Assembly (NCBI RefSeq): GCF_014698475.1
Contig: NZ_JACJTB010000051.1
Span: forward strand, 1-45,782
Direction of reading: 5' to 3'
Origin: Nostoc spongiaeforme FACHB-130
Lineage (GTDB): Bacteria > Cyanobacteriota > Cyanobacteriia > Cyanobacteriales > Nostocaceae
Length of the DNA stretch: 45,782 nucleotides
Both the position numbers and the translations under genes were made by a program. Positions 15,119 through 23,484 of this stretch are shown in pieces (within the stretch, counting starts at the first letter, position 1; each line of letters starts with the position of its first letter). The notes beneath the pieces are model-generated. The model had not been told where the DNA came from, did not search any database, and was given only the letters and a program-made list of their open reading frames with translations.

Positions 15119-16441
15119 ATGACCACTCACAGCCTGTTTACTGATTTAGAAGAAGCAAATTTTGTTAAACCCAATCTTCAGCCATTAAATCTCCAACTTG
15201 GGCAAGAGAAAATTTATAGCTTCTTCATGGAAATTGTAAATGAAAAGTCTCCAGAAGAAGTCTTGCGAGAATTTAAAAGATTATTTTTTGACTTTCTAGA
15301 ATCAGGTAGTTTAAATACAGTACCTCTAATTCGGAAAATCCTCTCAACCAACAATGAGCAGGAATTTCGGAATACTATTAAGCGTTGTTGCTATATCATA
15401 GTTAATAACTGGGCATCTAAAAGAAAATATGAAGCTATTCAAGAATTAATTAACTTATTAGTTAATTATGATGTTCCCTGCAAAAAAAGCAGTTATACCA
15501 GTTTGTATACATATAAAAGCTGGCTCAAAAATTTTGTTAAGAGTGAAGATTATCAAGAATTAAAACTATTTGCTCATAAACACGATCATAAAGGTAAATC
15601 TCACTGGAGTAATCGCTATGCAGCTTATTTACTAGTTGCCCAATCTTTAGATGTTAATAACCCAAAAGAGCAACAAGAAGCAGCTAGGCAACTTTCTAAG
15701 CAGATGAAGGACAATTTTAAATTTGAACTAGCAATGTATATTGCGCGTTCTCAGTCCTCGGCTTCCAATTCTACACGCTATGTCAATCCTAGCATCCTGG
15801 GCGATAATGTTTTACGTTTGATTAAAATGATTATCCTAAAAAAAGGATTATTCAGTTATGAAAATTTAGCCAATATATTTATTAAACAAACACATGAGCA
15901 AACATTTAAAGAATTTAAAGAAAGTATACGCAAGTACTTATTTTTCTCTGTTAAAAATCTGGAATTGGTCAAAATATTAAATCAAGACTTAAAAGAAAAT
16001 TTAGCTAATTGGAAACCAGAACATGATGAAGAAGTTTTAGATAAAAACTTATTTCTGCGAAGCTGTAATCGGTTGATTGATTGTCTAACCACAGAAAATG
16101 GTCGAGAACCTTCACAGTTATTTATTTTATTACTTTCTCAAGGTCATCCATTAACTTTAGTAATTATTCTCCTCAAAATCATTTTAATTTGTCAGAATTC
16201 TCGTAGCCATTTGGAAATTAGAATTGCTCATTTAATTCACTATTACGAAAAATTACCCAAAGATGAGTGCAAATGGGTTATTAATTTTCTAGAAATTTTT
16301 AACATCACTTTTGCAATCTACGCTGAAAACATTGAATATAACTTGATTAAAATTGAAGAAGCCAAACAAAATTCTCAAGGTAAGTATAAGATAGATACTT
16401 ACCATGTGTTTTCCCAATTAAGGGAGAATATTTATCAATAA
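15119..16441 (+). CDS. Hypothetical protein, alpha-helical, unrecognised
   Basis: 440 residues from the ATG at 15119. A TTG six codons upstream is a less likely start. No motif of a known enzyme is visible. The sequence is rich in Lys, Leu, Asn and Glu, and almost wholly helical, with units such as EEVLREFKRLFFDFLESG, TIKRCCYIIVNNWAS and AIQELINLLVNYDV that could form HEAT/ARM-like repeats. There is no signal peptide or membrane helix apart from a hydrophobic ILLKIILI stretch near residue 360. The gene is more AT-rich than its neighbours and stands alone between long non-coding stretches, which fits either slow drift or acquired DNA. It is very likely a real gene because it is long and open with sensible composition. 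Confidence 0.75.
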   Translation: MTTHSLFTDLEEANFVKPNLQPLNLQLGQEKIYSFFMEIVNEKSPEEVLREFKRLFFDFLESGSLNTVPLIRKILSTNNEQEFRNTIKRCCYIIVNNWASKRKYEAIQELINLLVNYDVPCKKSSYTSLYTYKSWLKNFVKSEDYQELKLFAHKHDHKGKSHWSNRYAAYLLVAQSLDVNNPKEQQEAARQLSKQMKDNFKFELAMYIARSQSSASNSTRYVNPSILGDNVLRLIKMIILKKGLFSYENLANIFIKQTHEQTFKEFKESIRKYLFFSVKNLELVKILNQDLKENLANWKPEHDEEVLDKNLFLRSCNRLIDCLTTENGREPSQLFILLLSQGHPLTLVIILLKIILICQNSRSHLEIRIAHLIHYYEKLPKDECKWVINFLEIFNITFAIYAENIEYNLIKIEEAKQNSQGKYKIDTYHVFSQLRENIYQ

Positions 16442-16504
16442 TTGCTAAACAGATTGTTGGTGGACGCAACTTAGTATTATTGGGAAAATATAGTGTTTTT
16501 TTGC

Positions 16505-16723
16505 TTAACTCATATCTTGCACCAGGCGACTGAAGTCGCGGCTACACAGGCAAAACCCCTTCGGGTTCGGGGGTTCGCAATCGACGGGAACCGCCAAGAC
16601 TGCGACCCCCTCACCGCCTGCGCGGGTTCCAAACCCTTGATTTCTCGTCAGTCCGCGTAGGCGGACTTCGTTTGTATAGCCGCGAATTCCATTCGCTGGG
16701 GCTAGGTGCAAGATGTGAGTTAA
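16505..16723. mobile_element. MITE-like non-autonomous element with 19-bp terminal inverted repeats
   Basis: The 219-bp segment starts with TTAACTCATATCTTGCACC (16505-16523) and ends with its inverse (16705-16723), 18 of 19 bases matching. Inside, a second imperfect inverse pair joins GCGACTGAAGTCGCGGCTA on the left with TAGCCGCGAATTCCATTCGC on the right, plus local hairpins (CCCCTTCGGGTTCGGGGG and GTCCGCGTAGGCGGAC). There is no transposase gene. A diverged relative lies at 29640-29856 and a half copy near 33866-33935. No clear target duplication is visible. Open frames across it are by-products of its GC-rich palindromes. Confidence 0.75.
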
Positions 16724-17200
16724 CCAATAAAGACAATCTGCCGCCATTATTTTTTAATATCTTTTGTTGGGTTTTGCTATCGCTACACCCAACTTTGTAT
16801 ATTGATGCAAGTGATAGGATGAGCGATTGTTCTCATACCAAGTTGCAATCAAAGATAATAATTTGGGACGGGAGTGGAGATTAGGAATACTATTTCTAAA
16901 CGCAACTTAGTATCAGAACTCATAAATCTACCCTAAGTCTTCAAACAAACACTAATGAGTCTATGTAAATATTTTGACTGTGTGAAGTTTGCCAGCAAAC
17001 CTCTACAATTTGCTTGACACAAATTTTGGCGATAGTACAATCGACACTAGTTAACGGAAAATCAGGGTAATCAATAGTGTACTTGTACTGAATATCACAT
17101 AATTAGTACATAGTTACTGAAAATTGATCAGATCGCACTATTCCAAGTTAGGATGATCAGTTAGCGATGCCTTGATTTGGCAATCGATATTGAGTTGTTG
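16724..17200. other. Gene-free stretch between the MITE-like element and the mgtE leader
   Basis: No open frame with a credible start or protein was found. The DNA is AT-rich, as expected for a promoter region. It probably contains the mgtE promoter, but no single -10/-35 pair stands out enough to mark. Confidence 0.4.
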
Positions 17201-17297
17201 AGATTTTATGGACAAAAGTCCACAAGACGGCAGTACGAACCTCCTCTAAGCTGGTGAGCGTGTCTCTCGGCGCGGGGGAGGCACATAGGAGGTATTC
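17201..17297 (+). promoter_or_regulatory. Structured 5' leader of mgtE with alternative pairing of the ribosome-binding site
   Basis: A hairpin TGGAC-AAAA-GTCCA lies at 17209-17222. ACCTCCT at 17239-17245 is the exact complement of AGGAGGT at 17287-17293, the strong ribosome-binding site 4 bp before the ATG. The same CCTCCTC (17240-17246) can instead pair with GGGGAGG (17275-17281; six Watson-Crick pairs and one G-U). The two pairings exclude each other, which is the layout of a translational switch. It does not match the M-box consensus that I know. Control by Mg2+ is inferred from the gene alone. Confidence 0.55.
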
Positions 17298-18650
17298 ATG
17301 CTCATACAGGACATTCGTGATTCACTGTTCAATGTCTCTGATTTAAATCAGTTGAAATGCGATTTAAATGGGTTACAACCCGTAGATGTCGGTGAATATA
17401 TTACACAATTACCAGAAAAACAACGAGCGATCGCTTTTCGGCTGTTAAATAAAGCCCAGGCAATTGACGTGTTTGAATATCTACCCACAGATGTGCAGGA
17501 AGAATTAATTAATTCCCTGCATGATGTCCAGGTAGTACAAATTATGGAGGCGATGAGTCCTGATGAACGGGCAGAATTATTTGATGAATTACCGGCTGGG
17601 GTAGTTAAACGCTTAATACAACAGCTAAGTCCCGAACAAAGACAAGCAACCGCCACAATTCTGGGTTATCCCGAAGGTACTGCTGGGCGGGTGATGACTA
17701 CAGAATATGTGCGTTTACAAGAAGGTTTAACCGTTGGTGAAGCCTTAAGCAAAATTCGCCGTCAAGACGAAGATAAGGAAACAATTTACTACGCCTACGT
17801 TACAGACAATAACCGTAAACTTGTCAGAGTCGTTTCATTGCGTCAGTTATTGTTTACTTTTCCTGATGTCTATATTCGTGATATATCTAGCGATCGCGTC
17901 ATCAAAGTTAAAACCGAAACGCCGCAAGAAGAAGTCGCCCAAATCATGAAGCGTTACGACTTAATCGCTATCCCAGTAGTAGACAGGGAAGATAGATTAG
18001 TCGGCATCATCACTATTGATGATGTGATTGATATTTTAGAAGAAGAAGCCACCGAAGACATCCAAAAACTAGCCGGGGTGAGTGGTGATGAAGAAGCTTT
18101 ATCAGCGCCCTTAGTTACCATTCGCAAGCGCCTACCGTGGTTGTTGGCAATTATGGCATTGTACATTGGTGCGGCAAGTGCGATCGCACCTTTTCAATCG
18201 GTAATTGCGGCTGTACCAGTATTAGCTGTAATTATGCCGATTTTCTCCAACACAGGCGGGACTGTAGGAATTCAAGCCTTAACTGTAACAATTAGAGGCT
18301 TGGGTGTTGGCGAAGTCACACCTAGAGATACTTTCAAAATTCTCCGTAAAGAAGTGCTGGCAGGCTTAGGCACAGCCGTAGTTTTAGCTATCACCATGAT
18401 GGCACTATCGATGATTTGGGCGAAACCCCAAGAACGCTGGGTTGGTGTGGTTGCAGGTACAGTGATGGCGACGAATACACTAGTGGCTGTGACTCTTGGT
18501 ACTCTCTTACCAATGGGTTTAAAACGGCTGAAGCTTGACCCTGCATTAGTGAGTGGGCCATTAGTCACCACAATGCTAGATACTATCGGCTTTTTAACTT
18601 TCCTGACTTTAATTTCTCTGGCTTTGCATATTTTTCACTTACCCCAGTGA
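17298..18650 (+). CDS. mgtE: Magnesium transporter MgtE
   Basis: 450 residues with the complete MgtE layout: an N domain of helical repeats (about 20-130, with YLPTDVQEELINSL and DELPAGVVKRLIQQLSPEQR), a pair of CBS domains (about 133-255, ending GIITIDDVIDILEEEATED), a connecting helix, and five transmembrane helices (about 280-450). The pore signature MPIFSNTGGTVGIQAL (313-328) and the conserved pore Asp in TTMLDTIGF (428) are present. MgtE is a Mg2+ channel of the inner membrane. The acidic N and CBS domains bind Mg2+ and close the pore when the ion is plentiful. The gene is monocistronic and its leader can form alternative RNA structures. Confidence 0.97.
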   Translation: MLIQDIRDSLFNVSDLNQLKCDLNGLQPVDVGEYITQLPEKQRAIAFRLLNKAQAIDVFEYLPTDVQEELINSLHDVQVVQIMEAMSPDERAELFDELPAGVVKRLIQQLSPEQRQATATILGYPEGTAGRVMTTEYVRLQEGLTVGEALSKIRRQDEDKETIYYAYVTDNNRKLVRVVSLRQLLFTFPDVYIRDISSDRVIKVKTETPQEEVAQIMKRYDLIAIPVVDREDRLVGIITIDDVIDILEEEATEDIQKLAGVSGDEEALSAPLVTIRKRLPWLLAIMALYIGAASAIAPFQSVIAAVPVLAVIMPIFSNTGGTVGIQALTVTIRGLGVGEVTPRDTFKILRKEVLAGLGTAVVLAITMMALSMIWAKPQERWVGVVAGTVMATNTLVAVTLGTLLPMGLKRLKLDPALVSGPLVTTMLDTIGFLTFLTLISLALHIFHLPQ

Positions 18651-18719
18651 TTAAACGCAATTTTACTTAATGTAAAGTTTAATTTCATCACCAAAGAAGT
18701 TTGGTATGATATTTTATCG

Positions 18720-18866
18720 TTAGGACTTAAGTAAACAGCATTTTCAACTCTATTCCCTCCTTTGGATCTGTGTCTTCTATCAAACTCTAGTTATTGGCTA
18801 CTACTGTAGAGTAAGCGAAGCCTCTAGCGCATCTAAGGTTTTCCTTACTCTGTATATCAGTCCTAA
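18720..18866. repeat. Short inverted-repeat (MITE-like) segment
   Basis: The ends TTAGGACT (18720-18727) and AGTCCTAA (18859-18866) are perfect inverses. An inner pair AGAGTAAG / CTTACTCT lies further in. The end resembles the AGGACTTA end of the 4403-4493 element. Short ends make this a tentative call. Confidence 0.4.
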
Positions 18867-19950
18867 TTGTCAATATATTGATGACTCTGACATCTATAGT
18901 TTTGGGGTAAACAGCAAATATTTAACACCCCACAGCCATTGCATCAATATTATTAACGCAACCATTCCAGTTTAAATCTTTCAAGAGTGTGAGAGCATCT
19001 GTCATCTCATACTACAGAAATTTGTTTGACAATATAGCAATCCTAAATGATTTACCAACATCTCCCTTGTTTACCTTGTCTCCCTTACCCCTGTTGTTCA
19101 TCCATCAAATAGAACTGCTATATGTGCAACTTATTTGTAAATCTCTATCCTTACAGACGCAATCTAGGAAAGATTTGGCTTTAGTAGGTTTTCCGCAAAT
19201 TAGTTCTTGAGAATTTTTATTAACATCAATTATTGATGAATATTAGCAGTGAAATTTTGTTAAATCTATTTACTAGTTGGAAGTTATGTGCTGTTTTGCC
19301 AAGCAATTATGTATCCGTAAAATGTATCAATTTTGATAACACATAATATTGATTGCGAGTCAACCTAAATAGATACAAAATTTGAATATTGATACTGAGT
19401 ATATGAGCATTATTGTGTGCTTATATTGCTTGAACAAATCTACAAACAATTAGGGATAGAGTATCTCTAGCTCTGTTGCGTTATGTACTGAGGTAATTCA
19501 TTTAATTTTGATAAAACTATTGTCTGACAGGTCATATAGTTGACTTAATGAATTTATGTAAAGGAGAGAAATGTCATCCCAAAGCCTTGATTTTGCAGCA
19601 TTATAGCCTAATGCTCCTGGGTAAATGTCAAGCATATAAGCATTTACTTTGTAACTGCATAATTCTCTCTTGATGATGCCTTATTTAAAGATTTTTTTAA
19701 CTTCATAATGAAAATAACTGGATTTTAAAGATTACATAAACTGGACTTTAGCGTCACATTAACTTCATAGTATCTTGATTTATTTGAGACAGTTTATGTA
19801 GAAATATTTAACAGTATATACTTAATAAAAATTTCCTTTTGCTTTGAAGTTGTAGTAATATACAGTGTAATTAGTTACTCAACTATTTGCGAACTTAAGT
19901 TCTAAAGTATTGGGATCAATACTTTGCTTGATTTCTTCGTACTCGTGACG

Positions 19951-20000
19951 AAAAAGCTACAATTCCTCTACGGAATCGGTAGCCCGGAAATTGTATTACT
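19951..20000 (+). promoter_or_regulatory. Hairpin-forming leader upstream of the di-heme cytochrome gene
   Basis: TACAATTCC (19958-19966) can pair with GGAAATTGTA (19986-19995) with one bulge. A nested ATTCC-TCTAC-GGAAT hairpin (19962-19976) competes with it. The motif TTGTATTACTC occurs twice (about 19991-20001 and 20028-20038), the second copy 30 bp before the ATG at 20068. It is either a structured 5' leader or tandem regulator sites. No known riboswitch consensus was matched. Confidence 0.35.
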
Positions 20001-20067
20001 CCTAATGCGAAATAGACAGCCTTGAGTTTGTATTACTCAAATATTAAATAAGCTTGGAACTTAGTTA

Positions 20068-22443
20068 ATGCGAAAACAACGAAGATTTCTTTTATTAATA
20101 GTGGGTTTATCTTTAGGCCTGTCTGTACTGATGGGCTATATCAACCCACAAAAGGTCTTCGGTCAGATTGCCTTACCTGACGAAGAAACCTTATTTGCAC
20201 GCCGACGAGCCGAAGTTGCAACTAACTTTGTAGTTGAGCCTCCTAATGGGCGTACCCTGCGTCCAGCCGAGCGTGTACGTCGTGATAACTTTGGCGATGT
20301 CGGGATTAGCCCAATCACTACCGTGGCTCAATTGGATAAATTAGTTTATCCTTCTCTACCCAACTCAATCAAAGAAAGAGAACTCGAAGGGGCGGAATTC
20401 TTTACTACCCCCAACAGAGTTGAGAATGGTTTCGGTTCGATGGCTATGCAAACACGATGTGCAGGTTGTCACCTGAATAACCTGGAGTCAGTTCCCAACG
20501 AAGGACTGCTGACAGGTACTTCTACTGTGAGTAGAGCCAACAGAACAACTCCTACTAACTTCAGTTTTGTATCTGGTGATACACAAGTTAATGGTGGTAG
20601 AGCGCCTGGTAGACGCTTAGATCCAGTCAATCCAGATGGTTCTGTTGACTTAAATCGTCGGAGTTTAAATACCAGTAACGAACTAGATGCGGTCAATAGT
20701 ACAGGCAGAACCGCAGCCTTTACAGTATTTGGAGACTTTAACGCTACAGCAACACCTGTCATTTTTGATGCGTTAAATGCTACTAGTCCCAGTGGTCAAG
20801 ATTTTGGTGGCTTCTTACAGCACGTACGCCCTCCTAGTGAAGAACTGAGAGCGACTTTTGGTCTAGATTGTAAACCAGATGCAATCCCCAGCGTTGCAGA
20901 AGATAGAAACCTCGATAATTTTAATCGCACCACCGGACGGAGTGCCAGTGGATTTAGACGTGCGATTACTGAACTCGCAGGGCCTCCATATATTGGTCGT
21001 GGTTTGATAGAAGCGATTCCTAACGTGGATATTACAGGCGCTTCTGACCCCAATGATGTAAGAGGTGACAATTCTTCCCTCAGAACTACTTTGTTCCAAT
21101 GTACCGGTGATTGCGTCACAGGTGTCACCAATACAATTCCTCCAAACGTAAGTCCTCCTACCCGCGAGGATTTACTCGCCCAAGGACTAGGACGTTTTGG
21201 TCTACGTGCCAATGGCACAGAAATGATGCAGTTTATTGTGGGAGGTATGTTTGGTAGTCTGAGTATGACTAACCGCATCTCTCCTTTTGAGCAAAATATT
21301 GCTAACCCCGCTATTGCTCCTTACAATCGCAACTGCCGCAACGAAGTAGCTGATCCAGAACTTCCTGTCAGCAGACCATTTAGCGAACGTAACTTCATCC
21401 GTTCCCTTGCTCCCCCAGAATTCGGTAGAGACTTGTTAGCTGTTCTGAGAGCTAAAGATCCTTCTAGAGATTTACCTGGTAACAATCCAGCCGCTAGAGT
21501 GCAAAGAGGAGCAGAGTTGTTTGGTATCGACTTGGTTGCCTTTGCTAACCGGACTATTGCTGGTAAGATGCCTAGAGGCGGCGATGGTTTAGATCCCAAT
21601 GCGATTAACCAGAGCGATCGCATGGTTGGTTGCGTTAACTGCCACATTCCAATTCAAAGAACTGGTCAGTCTCCAGCTACTGGCGACCCATCCTTGGGGC
21701 CTGATGCACAAGGACTTATCGATGCTCTCAGCTATCGTTGGGCTCCTATATTCTCTGATATCAACATCCACAGAGGCCCAGTTATTGATGCTGAAAGAAA
21801 TTCGCCAATTCCCCGCGATCCATTCCTTGTAACCCGTGCTGACGCATTTGGTCAAAGAGGTAATAGTAACGTAGCTACCTTTGCAACCTACGATTTAATG
21901 CGTAACTTTGCCAGCGATTCCTTCTCCAACGTGAGAGGTACTGCTACTGGTGATCGCTTCCGTACACCACCTCTAATGGGTATTGGTAGAGTTGGCCCTC
22001 CATTCATGCACGATGCGCGTGTCTTCTTAAGTATCCTCAACCGTGACACCACACCTGCGGGTACTGTAACAACTAACAGAGACGTAACCAACGAACCATT
22101 AGTTGTTCGCAATGTAGACGAAGCACTGCTGGCTGCAATTGAGCTACATGACCTACCTGCACCCGACGACTCTAAGACCTCTAGACTACCTGGTGCTGGA
22201 TGTCCTGTACCTCCAAATGTAGGTGGTAAATACTTCAACAAACTTAATTATGACGGTACAGTGAACGGCAGTGATCCCATTGTTATCGACTACGGTGCAA
22301 GACCTCAAGATGTCATTTGCCCACCATATAACAGTGAGCTTTCCAACACTCGCCGAAGTGAAGCAAAAGAAGTTATGGCTCGCTTCCGTTCTTTAACACG
22401 CGATGATCAAAGAGCAATTATCGCTTTCTTGAGACAGTTGTAA
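20068..22443 (+). CDS. Large exported di-heme c-type cytochrome, di-haem oxidoreductase/peroxidase-like
   Basis: 791 residues. A signal peptide is clear (MRKQRRFLLLIVG... cleaved near residue 32), so it acts in the periplasm or thylakoid lumen. Two haem c motifs are present: CAGCH (about 131-135) and CVNCH (about 525-529). The C-terminal third has the MauG/DHOR-like pattern FRTPPLMGIGRVGPPFMHDARVFL (about 630-655) and a final FRSLTRDDQRAIIAFLRQL. Bacterial di-haem peroxidases and DHOR proteins have the same order but are usually 300-500 residues. This one is much longer, with a long first half. The reaction is unknown: peroxide reduction or haem-based oxidation are the likely classes. It is monocistronic, followed by a good terminator. 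Confidence 0.8.
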   Translation: MRKQRRFLLLIVGLSLGLSVLMGYINPQKVFGQIALPDEETLFARRRAEVATNFVVEPPNGRTLRPAERVRRDNFGDVGISPITTVAQLDKLVYPSLPNSIKERELEGAEFFTTPNRVENGFGSMAMQTRCAGCHLNNLESVPNEGLLTGTSTVSRANRTTPTNFSFVSGDTQVNGGRAPGRRLDPVNPDGSVDLNRRSLNTSNELDAVNSTGRTAAFTVFGDFNATATPVIFDALNATSPSGQDFGGFLQHVRPPSEELRATFGLDCKPDAIPSVAEDRNLDNFNRTTGRSASGFRRAITELAGPPYIGRGLIEAIPNVDITGASDPNDVRGDNSSLRTTLFQCTGDCVTGVTNTIPPNVSPPTREDLLAQGLGRFGLRANGTEMMQFIVGGMFGSLSMTNRISPFEQNIANPAIAPYNRNCRNEVADPELPVSRPFSERNFIRSLAPPEFGRDLLAVLRAKDPSRDLPGNNPAARVQRGAELFGIDLVAFANRTIAGKMPRGGDGLDPNAINQSDRMVGCVNCHIPIQRTGQSPATGDPSLGPDAQGLIDALSYRWAPIFSDINIHRGPVIDAERNSPIPRDPFLVTRADAFGQRGNSNVATFATYDLMRNFASDSFSNVRGTATGDRFRTPPLMGIGRVGPPFMHDARVFLSILNRDTTPAGTVTTNRDVTNEPLVVRNVDEALLAAIELHDLPAPDDSKTSRLPGAGCPVPPNVGGKYFNKLNYDGTVNGSDPIVIDYGARPQDVICPPYNSELSNTRRSEAKEVMARFRSLTRDDQRAIIAFLRQL

Positions 22444-22490
22444 AACCTCTTGGTTTGATCAGACATTGAGTGTTTAAAAATTGAATTGCA

Positions 22491-22520
22491 GGGACGTTTT
22501 CAAAACGTCCCTTCTTTTTT
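22491..22520 (+). terminator. Rho-independent terminator after the di-heme cytochrome gene
   Basis: GGGACGTTTT (22491-22500) pairs perfectly with AAAACGTCCC (22502-22511) and is followed by TTCTTTTTT. It lies 48 bp after the stop codon. The same palindrome type is also a common dispersed repeat in Nostocales. Confidence 0.85.
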
Positions 22521-22542
22521 GTCTTTGACAGGTTGCAAGTGT

Positions 22543-22577
22543 TCAAATCCCCGACTTTTTGAAAAGTTGCGGATTTG
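22543..22577. repeat. Degenerate inverted repeat (CCCCGACTT family)
   Basis: CAAATCCCCGACTTTT and AAAAGTTGCGGATTTG match as inverses at 14 of 16 positions. The motif is related to the perfect palindrome at 3152-3184. Next to it (about 22603-22621) is a CAGCACTCAGCACTC tandem stretch. Confidence 0.55.
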
Positions 22578-22644
22578 TGACCTTTCATAATTGGTTTACC
22601 GTACTCAGCACTCAGCACTCTTCATTTTTGCCTTGTTGTACTAG

Positions 22645-23208
22645 TTAAAACTCGCTTCCTGTATACCCTGTAATTAGCCAGAGAAGGGAACGGACAACAT
22701 CACGCAAAATCAGGTCTATTGGTTCTAATTCCGTGAGTTGAGAGGGTACTGAGACAGGAGTAAAAGCAATACCTCGACTACCAAGGACTACAGTAGCGAT
22801 CGCTTTTGCTCTGGGCATGTGCAACTGAGAAGTAATTAAGAATATATGGTGTATCTGCTGTTGCTGGAAAACTTCTACTAAAGTGGTAAAGTTAGTTACC
22901 GTATCCGTAGCACGGTAGTCAAGGTGAAATCGCTGATCACTGATCCCTGCGGTATGAAAAATGGCTTTTGCTTCGCGGGGAGGAAGACCAGAAGAAACCC
23001 AAATTTTTAGACCTGGATAAAATTGAGCAAACGAAGCTGTAAACTCTTGTCGATTTGCGCCACCACCAAGGGTTAGAATAGCTTGAGGTTGAGGAGTTTG
23101 GTAATAAGCAATTGCCAGTCTGACAGGAATAGTCAGTAGTAAAGCGAGAATTAAACCCGCTAGTAACAACATCCATTTTTTTCTCAGTCGGTATATGAGC
23201 AATTTCAT
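22645..23208 (-). CDS. YdcF/SanA-family (DUF218) membrane protein
   Basis: 187 residues. There is one N-terminal membrane helix (about 12-34), then the DUF218 fold: AILTLGGGANRQEF (about 43-56), WVSSGLPPREAKAIF, DYRATDTVTNFTTLVEVF with its conserved Asp-Thr-x-x-Asn, and HIFLITSQLHMPRAKAIA. DUF218 proteins face the periplasm and are linked to envelope integrity and cell-wall or glycan metabolism (SanA, ElyC, YdcF). The exact reaction is not settled for the family. It is convergent with the cytochrome gene and divergent from pyrB. Cyanobacteria usually carry several copies. Confidence 0.9.
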   Translation of the reverse strand: MKLLIYRLRKKWMLLLAGLILALLLTIPVRLAIAYYQTPQPQAILTLGGGANRQEFTASFAQFYPGLKIWVSSGLPPREAKAIFHTAGISDQRFHLDYRATDTVTNFTTLVEVFQQQQIHHIFLITSQLHMPRAKAIATVVLGSRGIAFTPVSVPSQLTELEPIDLILRDVVRSLLWLITGYTGSEF

Positions 23209-23484
23209 AACTCCTGGCCAGTTTTGTTGTCAGAATTCAGTCCTCAGAAGTCAGAATCCAGAATGATTGTTAAATCAAGATTTTGCTAGGCAGAAATTTT
23301 AATTAGTCCATAACTATGAGCCATTAATCTGTGATCAACACTGACTTCTGTATTCTGTATACTGAGTCCTATTCGATATTAGTCTCGATGTTGAAAGCAA
23401 GTGCTATTATTACCTCTGCATACTAAAAGTAAATATTGGTAGAGAAGCAATTTATTGCATCTTGATACCACAACGCACATATTT

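Larger units (their letters stand above)
18651..20067. other. 1.4-kb stretch without a recognisable gene
   Basis: AT-rich DNA with no protein-coding frame that I would accept. An open frame of 73 codons at 18989-19210 has no ribosome-binding site and low-complexity composition. Seen in it are a small inverted-repeat segment (18720-18866), a TTGTCTCCC-type short repeat near 19075, and a hairpin-rich leader next to the cytochrome gene (19951-20000). The size leaves room for a small RNA or a long promoter region, but nothing identifies one. Confidence 0.5.

Noticed and set aside
16505-16884. Open frames on both strands over 16505-16747 and 16672-16884
   Set aside because: They coincide with the MITE-like element and its edge, with no start signals and no protein-like composition.
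17201-17297. M-box (ykoK) Mg2+ riboswitch
   Set aside because: The region lacks the conserved M-box core that I remember and is too short; it is reported only as an unclassified structured leader.
18989-19210. Open frame of 73 codons in the long gene-free stretch
   Set aside because: It has no ribosome-binding site, low-complexity sequence from TTGTCTCCC-type repeats and no recognisable protein feature.
20469-22241. Several long minus-strand open frames opposite the di-heme cytochrome gene
   Set aside because: The plus-strand gene has clear haem motifs, signal peptide and terminator; the minus-strand frames are shadows of its codon bias.
13845-22443. A rubber-degradation pathway from the MpaB/Lcp-like oxygenase and the di-heme (RoxA-like) cytochrome
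   Set aside because: The two genes are 5 kb apart with unrelated genes between, and neither shows substrate-specific residues that I can confirm; chance co-occurrence is more likely.
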